Source of the DNA: Miltoncostaea sp036826475
GTDB taxonomy: Bacteria; Actinomycetota; Thermoleophilia; Miltoncostaeales; Miltoncostaeaceae
Direction of reading: 5' to 3'
Length of the DNA stretch: 24,821 nt
Assembly: GCA_036826475.1 (NCBI GenBank)
Contig: DAISWG010000056.1
Span: 1 to 24,821 of the forward strand
The notes beneath the pieces are model-generated. The model made no database searches. It had not been told where the DNA came from and saw only the letters and a program-made list of their open reading frames with translations. Below are positions 15,380 to 22,861 of this stretch, piece by piece. The stretch's first letter is position 1. The number at the start of each line of letters is the position of its first letter. The position numbers and the translations under genes are program-made.

Positions 15380-16614
15380 GACGGCGTCAGCACCTCCTCG
15401 AGGCGCGCCAGCGTCCGCGACGTGCCGGCCACGCGGTCGAGCACGGTGTACCCCTCCGGCGCCCGCCGCGCCACCCACCGCCACCCGTCGGCCGCCGCGA
15501 GCCCCTCGGGGTCGTCCGCCGCCGCCGCCAGCGCCACCACCGGCACGCCGGCGGCGCGCACGGCCTCCCCGGCGGCCGGGTCGTCGTCCAGGCCGCCCAC
15601 CAGCACCACCCCGTCGCGCGCGACGGGGCCGCCGTCCCCGGCCGCCAGGAGCGCCTGGTGCAGCAGGTCGAGGGTGATCCCGAAGCCCACGGCGGGACGC
15701 GGGCGCCCGAAGCGACCGCCCAGGTCGTCGTAGCGCCCGCCCTGCGCGATCGGCGCGCCCACGCCGGGCGCGTACGCCTCGAACACGATCCCGGAGTAGT
15801 AGTGCCACTCGCGCAGCACGCCCAGGTCCAGCACCACCGCGTCCTCCACCCCGTGACCGGCCAGGAGGTCCAGCGTGGCGCCCAGCCGCTCGGCGGCGGC
15901 CGCGGCGCCCGGTACCTCGCGGGCGATCCGCTCCAGCACCTCGCGCCCGCCGCGCAGGGACGGCAGCTCGGCGAGCAGGGCGGCGTCCGGCGCGGCCGCG
16001 CGGGCGAGGCGCCGCCACTCCACCAGGTTGCGGGCGGCGAGCGCGGCGCCCAGGGCGGCGCGGGAGCCCTCGGGCACCCCGCTGCCCGCGAGCACGGCGG
16101 CGGTCAGCGACACGTCGCCCACGCCCACCCGGGGGTCGGGCAGGCCGGCGGCCCGCAGCGCCCCCACCAGCAGCGCGAGCACCTCGGCGTCGGCCCCCGG
16201 CCCGCCGTCCCCCAGCAGCTCCACCCCCGCCTGGCGCTGCTCGGCCGGCGCGGGCCTGCCGGGCGCCGGCGGGCGGAACGCGTGGGCCAGGTACGACACG
16301 CGGACGGGACCGGGGTGGTCTGCCATCCGGGTGGCGACGAGGCGGGCGATCGGGATGGTGAGGTCGGGGCGCAGCACCAGGACGCGGCCCGACTCGTCGA
16401 ACAGCCGGAACGCGTCGCGCAGGCGGCCCTCCTGGGCGCGGTCGAGCACGTCGGCGTACTCCAGGACCGGGGTCATCACCTCGCGATAGCCGAACGCCGC
16501 GAAGCGGGCGCGGACCGCCCCCTCCTCCTCCCGCAGCTCGCCGGCCTCGACCGGCAGCACGTCCTTCGACCCCGCGGGCAGCGCCGCCGGTGGCGGTCCG
16601 TCCGGGTCAGTCAC
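15376..16614 (-). CDS. hisZ: ATP phosphoribosyltransferase regulatory subunit
   Basis: A catalytically inactive histidyl-tRNA-synthetase relative that forms a complex with short HisG and gives histidine feedback control. The 412 residues keep class II features: GSKDVLPVEAGELREEE, FRLFDESGRVLVLRPDLT and GGRYDDLGGRFGRPRPAVGF. The C-terminal anticodon-binding domain is absent or degenerate. The last 80 residues are poorly conserved. The GTG start lies inside the murA end, with an 8-nt overlap (GTGACTGA), so translation is probably coupled to murA. Confidence 0.94.
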   Translation of the reverse strand: MTDPDGPPPAALPAGSKDVLPVEAGELREEEGAVRARFAAFGYREVMTPVLEYADVLDRAQEGRLRDAFRLFDESGRVLVLRPDLTIPIARLVATRMADHPGPVRVSYLAHAFRPPAPGRPAPAEQRQAGVELLGDGGPGADAEVLALLVGALRAAGLPDPRVGVGDVSLTAAVLAGSGVPEGSRAALGAALAARNLVEWRRLARAAAPDAALLAELPSLRGGREVLERIAREVPGAAAAAERLGATLDLLAGHGVEDAVVLDLGVLREWHYYSGIVFEAYAPGVGAPIAQGGRYDDLGGRFGRPRPAVGFGITLDLLHQALLAAGDGGPVARDGVVLVGGLDDDPAAGEAVRAAGVPVVALAAAADDPEGLAAADGWRWVARRAPEGYTVLDRVAGTSRTLARLEEVLTPS

Positions 16615-17893
16615 GGAAGCGCTCGATGTCGGCGCCCACGTCCTGGAGGCGCTCGTCGATGCGCTCGTAGCCGCGGTCGATCTGGCCGACGTTGCCGATC
16701 ACGCTGGTCCCTTTCGCGGCCAGGCTGGCGATGAGCATCGCCATGCCGGCGCGGATGTCCGGGCTCTCGAGCCGCTCCCCGTAGAGCTGCGCGGGACCGC
16801 TCACCACGGCACGGTGGGGGTCGCACAGGACGATGCGGGCGCCCATCGCGACGAGCTTGTCCACGAAGAACAGCCGGTTCTCGAACATCTTCTCGAAGAT
16901 CATCACCGTGCCGTGCGTCTGGGTGGCGACGGCGGTGGCGATGCTGGTGAGGTCGGCCGGGAACGCCGGCCAGATGCCGTCGTCGACCTTCGGGATGGCC
17001 TCGCCCTCGTCCGAGACGACGCGCAGGTCCTGGTCGGGCGGCACCCGCAGCGTGTCGCCGGTGATCTCCACCCGGATGCCGAGGCGCTCGAAGGTGAGGT
17101 TGATCATCCGCAGGTCCTCGGCGCGGACGTCGGTGATCGTCAGGTCCGAGCCGGTGATGGCGCCGAGCCCGATGAACGAGGCGATCTCGATGTGGTCCGG
17201 GCCGATCCGGAAGCGGCCGCCGTGGAGGCGCTCGACCCCGTCGATGACCAGGCGGTTGGTGCCGATGCCGTCGATCTGCGCGCCCAGCTCGACCAGGAAC
17301 CGCGCGACGTCCTGCACGTGCGGCTCGCTGGCGGCGTTGAGGATGATCGTGCGGCCCGGCGCGGTGGCCGCGGCCATGAGCGCGTTCTCCGTGGCGGTCA
17401 CCGAGGCCTCGTCCAGGAAGATCTCGGCGCCGCGCAGCCCGTCGTGCCGGAGCTTGTAGCTGCGCTCCACCAGCGTCTCGGCGCCGAGGGCGCGGAACGC
17501 GAGCAGGTGCGTGTCGACGCGGCGGCGTCCGATGAAATCGCCGCCGGCGAGCGGCAGCTCGACCTCGCCGCAGCGCGCCAGCAGCGGCCCCGCGAGCAGC
17601 AGTGACGCGCGCAGGCGCCGGCAGAGGTCCGGATCGAGGTGGGTGGTGCGGACGCGGTCGGCCTTCAGCGACAGCGCGTTGGGGCCGTCGTCGCGGATGG
17701 TCACGCCCAGGTCGTCCAGCAGGGCGAGCATGACGTGCACGTCGAGGATGTCGGGGACGTTCTCGACGATGACCTCCTCGTCCGTGAGGAGGCATGCCGC
17801 GAGGATCGGCAGCGCCGCGTTCTTGTTACCGCTCGGCACGATGTGGCCGGACAGCGCCCGGCCGCCACGGATGACCAACCTGTCCTGGCTCAC
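16607..17893 (-). CDS. murA: UDP-N-acetylglucosamine 1-carboxyvinyltransferase (MurA family), Asp variant
   Basis: First committed step of peptidoglycan synthesis, transferring enolpyruvate from PEP to UDP-GlcNAc. The 428-residue EPSP-synthase-like protein has the substrate residues Lys24-Asn25 (PSGNKNAALPIL), the FPADLT segment that holds the catalytic Asp, FENRLFFVDKL, and SPDIRAGMAML. The loop residue that is Cys115 in E. coli is Asp119 here (AGGDFIGRRRVDTH, codon at 17537-17539). This change makes mycobacterial and chlamydial MurA insensitive to fosfomycin. The GTG at 17893 follows TAGCTT by 8 nt. Some segments (FPADLTSIATAV, CDPHRAVVSG) differ from canonical MurA, so a paralogue in a MurA-like family remains possible. 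Confidence 0.9.
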   Translation of the reverse strand: MSQDRLVIRGGRALSGHIVPSGNKNAALPILAACLLTDEEVIVENVPDILDVHVMLALLDDLGVTIRDDGPNALSLKADRVRTTHLDPDLCRRLRASLLLAGPLLARCGEVELPLAGGDFIGRRRVDTHLLAFRALGAETLVERSYKLRHDGLRGAEIFLDEASVTATENALMAAATAPGRTIILNAASEPHVQDVARFLVELGAQIDGIGTNRLVIDGVERLHGGRFRIGPDHIEIASFIGLGAITGSDLTITDVRAEDLRMINLTFERLGIRVEITGDTLRVPPDQDLRVVSDEGEAIPKVDDGIWPAFPADLTSIATAVATQTHGTVMIFEKMFENRLFFVDKLVAMGARIVLCDPHRAVVSGPAQLYGERLESPDIRAGMAMLIASLAAKGTSVIGNVGQIDRGYERIDERLQDVGADIERFRD

Positions 17894-17901
17894 GACGCTG
17901 G

Positions 17902-17907
17902 AAGCTA
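17902..17907 (-). promoter_or_regulatory. -10 box of murA, overlapping the aminotransferase stop
   Basis: The minus strand reads TAGCTT, with 8 nt to the GTG of murA; its TAG is the stop codon of the aminotransferase gene. It is the most likely promoter for the murA-his gene run. Confidence 0.5.
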
Positions 17908-19074
17908 GCAGCCGCCTCCACCCGCGACCGCCGCCACCCCGGCCGCGAGGCGCTCGACGTCCTCCTCGCCGGTGAAGAACCCCAGCGACGCGCGCAGCAC
18001 CTCGGGGCGCCGCATCCACCGCACGATCACGCCGCCGGCCGCCAGCCGGCGGGCCACCGCCTCGGCCGCCGCCCCGTCCACCGTGAAGGACACCAGTCCC
18101 GCCTGCGGCCCCGGCGGCGTCAGCACCCGGACGCCCGGGATCGCCGCCAGCGCCGCGCGCGCCGCGGCCTGCGCGGCGCGCGTGCCGGCGAAGACGGTCT
18201 CCCAGCCGACATCCCGGTCCAGCCAGCGGAGCGACGCGCGCCAGGCGGGCAGGAGCGCCGCGGGGAGCGTCGCCGCCTCGTGGCGGCGGGCGCCCGGGTG
18301 GAGGGTCAGGCTTCCGTCGGCCCCGTGGTCGCGGCCGGTCTCGAAGCCGGTGAACGTCAGGTCGATCGTCCCCGACGCCTCGGGCGACACCCAGAGGGCG
18401 CCGAGGCCCTCCGGGCCGAGCAGCCACTTGTGCGCGGGGAACGCCACCGCGTCGGCCCCGAGCGCGGCGGCGTCGAGGGGGATCGCGCCCGCCGACTGGG
18501 CCGCGTCGATGACGACCGCCGCCCCGGCGCGGCGGGCGGCGCGCACCGCGCCCGCCACGGCGAGGAGCGCCCCCGTCGACCACGACACGTGGGACAGCAT
18601 CACCAGGCGCGTCCGGGGGCCGGCCACCTCCCCGACCGCGCGCTCCAGGTCCTCCTCGGTCCCGTCCGGATCGATCAGGCGGAGGGTCGCGCCCCGGCGG
18701 CGCGCCAGGTTGGCCAGCAGCACGAGCGTCCCCGGGTACTCGAGGGCGGGCGTCACGATCTGGTCGCCGGGGCGCAGGTCGAGCCCCCACGCCGCCCGGT
18801 TGAGCCCGTCGGTGGTGTTGCCGGTCAGGGCGATCCGCGCCCCGTCCGGGTCGCCCACCAGCCGGCCCAGGTCGTCGCGCAGGGCCACCGACGCCGCCTC
18901 GGTGCGTCCGAAGCCCGCCAGGCTGCCGCGCCCGTGGGACATCGCCTCGCCCGCCCACGCGACCAGGGCGTCGGCGGCCGCGCGCGTGAGGGGGCCGCAG
19001 CCGCCGGTGTTCAGGTAGGTCTCGGCCGACAGCGACGGCAGGTCGGCGTGCAGCGCGGTGGGGGGCGGGCGCAC
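17905..19074 (-). CDS. Class V aminotransferase (cysteine desulfurase/epimerase-like fold)
   Basis: A 389-residue PLP enzyme. It has the fold-type I class V blocks YLNTGGCGPL at the N-terminus, GNTTDGLNRAAWGL, SHVSWSTGALL, VVIDAAQSAGAIPLD (Asp190) and the Schiff-base Lys216 in FPAHKWLLGPEGLGALWV. This resembles isopenicillin-N-epimerase or cysteine-desulfurase-like proteins of unknown substrate. No conserved catalytic Cys loop for sulfur transfer is evident, so IscS/SufS function is not supported. The protein ends in GGGGC. The GTG start lies 7 nt after TAGCAT, so the mRNA is likely leaderless. Confidence 0.9.
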   Translation of the reverse strand: MRPPPTALHADLPSLSAETYLNTGGCGPLTRAAADALVAWAGEAMSHGRGSLAGFGRTEAASVALRDDLGRLVGDPDGARIALTGNTTDGLNRAAWGLDLRPGDQIVTPALEYPGTLVLLANLARRRGATLRLIDPDGTEEDLERAVGEVAGPRTRLVMLSHVSWSTGALLAVAGAVRAARRAGAAVVIDAAQSAGAIPLDAAALGADAVAFPAHKWLLGPEGLGALWVSPEASGTIDLTFTGFETGRDHGADGSLTLHPGARRHEAATLPAALLPAWRASLRWLDRDVGWETVFAGTRAAQAAARAALAAIPGVRVLTPPGPQAGLVSFTVDGAAAEAVARRLAAGGVIVRWMRRPEVLRASLGFFTGEEDVERLAAGVAAVAGGGGC

Positions 19075-19081
19075 CGGGCCG

Positions 19082-19087
19082 ATGCTA
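19082..19087 (-). promoter_or_regulatory. -10 box of the class V aminotransferase
   Basis: The minus strand reads TAGCAT, 7 nt before the GTG at 19074, with no ribosome site. This is the same TAGCAT-N7-start arrangement as before the amine oxidase gene. Confidence 0.6.
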
Positions 19088-19151
19088 CCCGGGTGGCACC
19101 CCGGACCGTCCCGTTGCGCGCGGCGCGCGCGGCTTGGTAGAACGGCCTGGC

Positions 19152-19418
19152 ATGAGGCTGCTACGCATGATGCCCGGGTACGGCGAGACGCTCGTGGCGG
19201 AGGGCGACCCCCGCCTGGACGAGGAGCGCGAGGCCCTCGTCGACGCCTTCCGCCGCCAGCTGGAGGAGGGCATGTGGGCCGCCGTCCCCGTCACCGACGC
19301 GGGCAGCGGCCGTCGCGAGGCGGTCCTGGTGACCGATTTCGCCGACATCCCCGAGGACGCGGAGCGCGTGCTCTTCTGGCCGCGCGCGGCCGGGGGCGCG
19401 GCCCCGCAGACGCCCTAG
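19152..19418 (+). CDS. Hypothetical protein (88 aa)
   Basis: A small soluble protein with no recognised family. It opens with MRLLRMMPGYGETLVAEGDP and then has an acidic/basic helix (ALVDAFRRQLEEGMWAAVPV), a short strand segment (REAVLVTDFADIPED) and RVLFWPRA. The AVLVTDFADIPEDAERVLF part suggests a compact alpha/beta domain. I chose the ATG at 19152; a TTG at 19134 would add six residues, but it overlaps the probable promoter (TAGAAC at 19138-19143). It is divergent from the aminotransferase and 12 bp from the next gene. Confidence 0.7.
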   Translation: MRLLRMMPGYGETLVAEGDPRLDEEREALVDAFRRQLEEGMWAAVPVTDAGSGRREAVLVTDFADIPEDAERVLFWPRAAGGAAPQTP

Positions 19419-19430
19419 CGCCGGCGCGCG

Positions 19431-20096
19431 GTGGCCGGCCTCGGGGTGATCGTCCTCGTGGTCGCCCTCGGGATGCTCGCGACCGTGATGGCGCGCCCGG
19501 CGCGGGCCGCCCAGGCCCGCCGCCGGGCCGTGCGGGCGATGCCGTCGTGGGTGCGGGAGCCGCCCCTGCGCGGCGACGAGGCCGAGCGCCGGTCGCTGGA
19601 GCTGCTGCGCTCGGTGGTCAACCCCGAGGAGTGGGAGATGTTCCAGGACCTCGGGTTCATCTGCATCACGGGGCGGCGCGGCCGCCGGCCGGGCAGCCCT
19701 CCGGACAGCCCGCCGCGGTACCGCTACCTGATCTACCCCCACCTGCCGGTGGTGGCCCTGCTGCCGCGATCGATGGCGCCGGTGCGCGAGTACTGCGTGC
19801 AGTTCCCCGACCGCACGGGCATGCCGGACGGCCCGCTGCTGCCCGTGGGCGACGACGTGCTGGCCAAGTGGATGACGCTGCGTGCCGACGAGGACCGCCT
19901 GCTCTCGTACGCCAACGTCGGCGGCGCGGGGTGCCAGGTGCCCCTCTCCACCGTCGAGCGCGACCTGGAGCGCCTGGGGCGCTGGCGCCGGCGGCGCGAG
20001 GAGGGCGAGCGCCCTCAGAAGGGCTCGTCGGTGGACGCCCCGGAGGGCCCGGCGGGCGGGCCGTCGTCGGCGGTCAGCTCCTCGATGCGCTTCTGA
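19431..20096 (+). CDS. Membrane-anchored hypothetical protein (221 aa)
   Basis: The N-terminus (GLGVIVLVVALGMLATVMA) is a single transmembrane segment or uncleaved signal, followed by a basic stretch (RPARAAQARRRAVRAM), which predicts a cytosolic C-terminal domain. The middle part has LELLRSVVNPEEWEMFQDLG, PRYRYLIYPHLPVVALLP and YCVQFPDRTGMPDGPLLP. No family is recognised. The last 82 nt overlap the 3' end of xseB on the other strand, an unusually long tail-to-tail overlap; the C-terminal 27 residues are low-complexity. Confidence 0.75.
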   Translation: MAGLGVIVLVVALGMLATVMARPARAAQARRRAVRAMPSWVREPPLRGDEAERRSLELLRSVVNPEEWEMFQDLGFICITGRRGRRPGSPPDSPPRYRYLIYPHLPVVALLPRSMAPVREYCVQFPDRTGMPDGPLLPVGDDVLAKWMTLRADEDRLLSYANVGGAGCQVPLSTVERDLERLGRWRRRREEGERPQKGSSVDAPEGPAGGPSSAVSSSMRF

Positions 20097-20269
20097 GCGG
20101 CCGCCAGCCGGTCGCGGCAGACCGCCAGGTGGCCCTGGCCCCGCTCGAACAGGGCGACGGCCTCCTCCAGGCCCACGTCGCCGCTCTCCAGCCGGGCGAC
20201 CACCTCGTCGAGCAGGCGCAGGGCCTCCTCGAACGTGGCCGGCGCCGGCGTGTCCCCCGTCCCGCTCAC
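20015..20269 (-). CDS. xseB: Exodeoxyribonuclease VII small subunit
   Basis: An 84-residue partner of XseA in the ssDNA-specific exonuclease. The central helical hairpin FEEALRLLDEVVARLESGDV, LEEAVALFERGQGHLAVCRD and RLAAAQKRIEEL is the family pattern. The Pro/Ser-rich tail is dispensable-looking. The GTG at 20269 overlaps the xseA stop (GTGA). Its 3' end overlaps the convergent membrane-protein gene by 82 nt. Confidence 0.95.
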   Translation of the reverse strand: MSGTGDTPAPATFEEALRLLDEVVARLESGDVGLEEAVALFERGQGHLAVCRDRLAAAQKRIEELTADDGPPAGPSGASTDEPF

Positions 20270-21522
20270 CGCGACACCTCCGTCGCCGTCGCCGCCACCG
20301 TCCCGTCACGAAGCTCGATCGACAGCCCCTGTCCGGCGGTCACCGNNNNNNNNNNGACCGCCCCGCCGTCCGCGTCGCGCACGATCGCGTAGCCCCGCGC
20401 CACGGTCCGCCGGGGCGACAGCAGGCCCAGCAGGCCCTCCGCGCGGGCCAGGCCGGCCTCGGCGCGCTCGCGGCGGGCCGCCGCGGCGCGCGCCAGCGCC
20501 CTGGCCGAGTCGTCCAGCCGACCCGGCGCGCGGGCCGCCGCCCGCGTGAGCGCCGACCGCATGCGCGGCTCCAGCCGCTCGACCCGGTCGCGACCGATCG
20601 CCTCGGGGCGGCGCAGCGCCGCCGCGAGGGCCGCCGTCCGCCGCCCCACCGCCGCCTCGGCCTCGGCCCGCGCCCGCACGAGCCCCCGCCGCACGGCCAG
20701 GTCCGCGTCGCGCAGCCGCGCCTCCAGGGCCTCGGCGCTCGGCACCACCGCCGCGGCCGCCGCCGTCGGGGTGGCGACCCGCACGTCGGCGATCTCGTCG
20801 CACAGCGTCACGTCGCGCTCGTGGCCCACCGCCGACACCACCGGGACCTCCGACGCCGCGACCGCCCGGCACACGACCTCGCTGTTGAACGCCATCAGGT
20901 CCTCCAGGGAGCCTCCCCCGCGCGCCACGACGATCACGTCCACGCCGGGCACGGCGTTCAGTCGGGCGATGGCGCGTTCGATCGCACGCGGCGCGGCGTC
21001 GCCCTGCACGGGGACCCCCGCCAGCACCACATCGGCCGGGAAGCGGGCCCAGAGCGTGGTGAGCACGTCGTGGCGGGCGGCGCCGTCGGGGGCGGTGACC
21101 AGGCCGATCCGCCGCGGCAGCATCGGCAGCGGGCGCTTGCGCTCCGGCGCCAGCAGGCCCTCGGCGCCCAGGAGCCGGCGCAGCTCCTGGATGCGGGCCA
21201 GCAGCAGGCCCTCGCCGGAGGGCTCGAGCCGCTCGACCGCCATCGTCACCTCGGCGCGGCCCCGCCAGAGCTCCATCTTCCCGTAGGCGTGGACCTGGTC
21301 GCCGCGCGCCGGCTTCTGCGGCAGCCGGTCCCACACGGCGGTCTTCATCGACGCGCGGATGACGTGCTCGCCGCGCAGGTTGAAGTACACGCGGGCGCCG
21401 CCGGTCCGCACGTCCTCGATCTCGGCCTCCACCCAGAACTGGCGCAGGCCCTCGAACATCTCGGCCAGGCGCGCCGTGACCTCCTCGACGGAGAAGACGC
21501 GGCGGTGGCCGACGAGCTTCAC
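20266..21522 (-). CDS. xseA: Exodeoxyribonuclease VII large subunit (interrupted by a 10-N gap)
   Basis: The catalytic subunit, about 418 residues with the gap counted as 10 nt. It has an N-terminal OB fold (FSVEEVTARLAEMF, VYFNLRGEH) and the catalytic core with PRRIGLVTAPDGAARHD, VVARGGGSLEDLMAFN and SAVGHERDVTLCDEIAD. A long coiled-coil region follows, then the C-terminal RGYAIVRDADG segment. The N run at 20346-20355 falls in that last part. The frame agrees on both sides, but the gap length is likely a placeholder, so a few residues may be missing. The GTG overlaps the amine oxidase stop (GTGA). Confidence 0.94.
   Translation of the reverse strand: MKLVGHRRVFSVEEVTARLAEMFEGLRQFWVEAEIEDVRTGGARVYFNLRGEHVIRASMKTAVWDRLPQKPARGDQVHAYGKMELWRGRAEVTMAVERLEPSGEGLLLARIQELRRLLGAEGLLAPERKRPLPMLPRRIGLVTAPDGAARHDVLTTLWARFPADVVLAGVPVQGDAAPRAIERAIARLNAVPGVDVIVVARGGGSLEDLMAFNSEVVCRAVAASEVPVVSAVGHERDVTLCDEIADVRVATPTAAAAAVVPSAEALEARLRDADLAVRRGLVRARAEAEAAVGRRTAALAAALRRPEAIGRDRVERLEPRMRSALTRAAARAPGRLDDSARALARAAAARRERAEAGLARAEGLLGLLSPRRTVARGYAIVRDADGGAVXXXXVTAGQGLSIELRDGTVAATATEVSR
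20346..20355. other. 10-N scaffold gap inside xseA
   Basis: A run of ten undetermined bases, the same length as the gap at 24062-24071, which suggests a fixed placeholder rather than a measured size. Confidence 0.97.
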
Positions 21523-22847
21523 GGCAGGAGCGCCGCGACGATCCCCGCCGCGCGGGTGCCACTCGACACGGCGCCCTCGATGGACGGGTGGGTGGTCATG
21601 TCCCCCGCCAGGATCAGGTTGTCGACGGCGGTCCGCGGGCCCGGCAGCGCGCGTCGCACGCCCGGGCGGGGCCGGTACTGGGCGAAGCGGTGCTCGTACA
21701 CGCCGATCGGCTCGGCCAGGCCGGCCCAGTCGAAGCGCGGGGCCCACCGCGCGACCAGCCGTCCCACCGACTCCACGAGGCCGTCCGCGGTCCCGCCGTC
21801 CGTGGTGACGGTGGTGGCCAGCACGATGTGGGGGCCGTCGGGCGCGCCGGGGCGGGTGATGTTGGTGGTCTGGCACACGAGGTCGACGCGGGGCTCATCG
21901 GCGCGTCCGGACGCGGCGTTCACCAGGATCGTCCGTCCGCGGTACAGGGGCGCCGCGAGGGCGAACGCCGCGGTCGCCGACGACGCGGGCTCGATGGGCA
22001 GGCGCGACGCCGCCGCGGGGTCGAGGGGCTCCAGGAGCGCCCGGGCGGCGGGGGCATCGACGGCGAGCACCACGTGCCGTGCGCTCAGGCGCCGCCCGTC
22101 GGCCGTCCGCACCGCGGCGATCCTGCGGCCGGCGGCGTCGGGCTCGAGGCCCTCGACGCGCACCCCCAGCTCGACGACGCCCCCGGCCTGACGGACGGCC
22201 GCGGACGTCCACTCGGCGATCATCCCCATGCCGTCGCTCGGGATCACCGAGGTGCCCTTGGCCAGCATCGCCAGCAGGAAGCGGAAGTAGCCGGCGTCGG
22301 CGGCGAGGGACCGGTCCTGGAACACCACACCGAAGAACGGCCGGAAGAAGCCCACCAGCGCCTGCTCCGAGAACCCGTGGGACCGCAGGAAGGCGTCCGT
22401 CGATTGCGCGTCGTCGTCGCCCGCCAGCAGCACCTCGGCCGGCGTGGCCAGCGCCGAGGCGCCGAGCTTCGCCAGCCGCACCCGGTCGGCCGGGGGCAGC
22501 CCACGGAATCCGAGGGGCGCCAGGGGCGACGTGCCGAACCGCGGGTTCTCGGCGCCGTTCATGAAGATGGCGCCGCCGCTGACGGCCCGCAGGTCGCGGC
22601 GCGGCAGGCCGACGGCCCGCAGCAGCTCCCTGGTGCGCGGGTACGCGCTGAACAGCGCCTGGAAGCCGCGGTCGACCGGCCGGCCGCGGTGCCACACGGT
22701 GCGCGCCCGGCCGCCGGGGGCCTCCTCGGCCTCGAGCACCCGCACCGAGCGCCCGGCCGTGACCAGCCCGTGGGCGCACGCGAGCCCGGCGAGCCCCGCG
22801 CCCACGACGATGCAGTCGACCCCTTCGGCGGTCCCCGGTCCGGTCAT
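21519..22847 (-). CDS. FAD-dependent amine oxidase/phytoene-desaturase-like protein
   Basis: A 442-residue flavoprotein. The N-terminal Rossmann motif is VVGAGLAGLACAHGL (GxGxxG at 16-21), followed by RVLEAEEAPGGRARTV. The C-terminal FAD block is NLILAGDMTTHPSIEGAVSS. The middle part, with FRPFFGVVFQDRSLAADAGY and GMGMIAEW, resembles phytoene-desaturase-like or protoporphyrinogen-oxidase-like proteins. The substrate is unknown, and no other carotenoid genes are nearby. The ATG lies 7 nt after TAGCAT, implying a leaderless mRNA, and 14 bp after the LysR stop. Confidence 0.88.
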   Translation of the reverse strand: MTGPGTAEGVDCIVVGAGLAGLACAHGLVTAGRSVRVLEAEEAPGGRARTVWHRGRPVDRGFQALFSAYPRTRELLRAVGLPRRDLRAVSGGAIFMNGAENPRFGTSPLAPLGFRGLPPADRVRLAKLGASALATPAEVLLAGDDDAQSTDAFLRSHGFSEQALVGFFRPFFGVVFQDRSLAADAGYFRFLLAMLAKGTSVIPSDGMGMIAEWTSAAVRQAGGVVELGVRVEGLEPDAAGRRIAAVRTADGRRLSARHVVLAVDAPAARALLEPLDPAAASRLPIEPASSATAAFALAAPLYRGRTILVNAASGRADEPRVDLVCQTTNITRPGAPDGPHIVLATTVTTDGGTADGLVESVGRLVARWAPRFDWAGLAEPIGVYEHRFAQYRPRPGVRRALPGPRTAVDNLILAGDMTTHPSIEGAVSSGTRAAGIVAALLP

Positions 22848-22854
22848 CGCCGCG

Positions 22855-22860
22855 ATGCTA
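22855..22860 (-). promoter_or_regulatory. -10 box of the amine oxidase gene
   Basis: The minus strand reads TAGCAT, 7 nt before the ATG at 22847 and immediately after the LysR stop. No ribosome site precedes the ATG. It should allow amine oxidase-xseA-xseB expression independent of the LysR gene. Confidence 0.6.
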
Positions 22861-22861
22861 C

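Noticed and set aside
16607..18958. Apparent 783-residue protein that would make murA a fusion
   Set aside because: The extra N-terminal part is the aminotransferase gene read in the wrong frame. MurA homology starts at the GTG at 17893, next to its own -10 box.
17905..19074. Class V aminotransferase as hisC
   Set aside because: HisC belongs to class I/II aminotransferases. The FPAHKWLLGPEG lysine site and overall pattern are class V.
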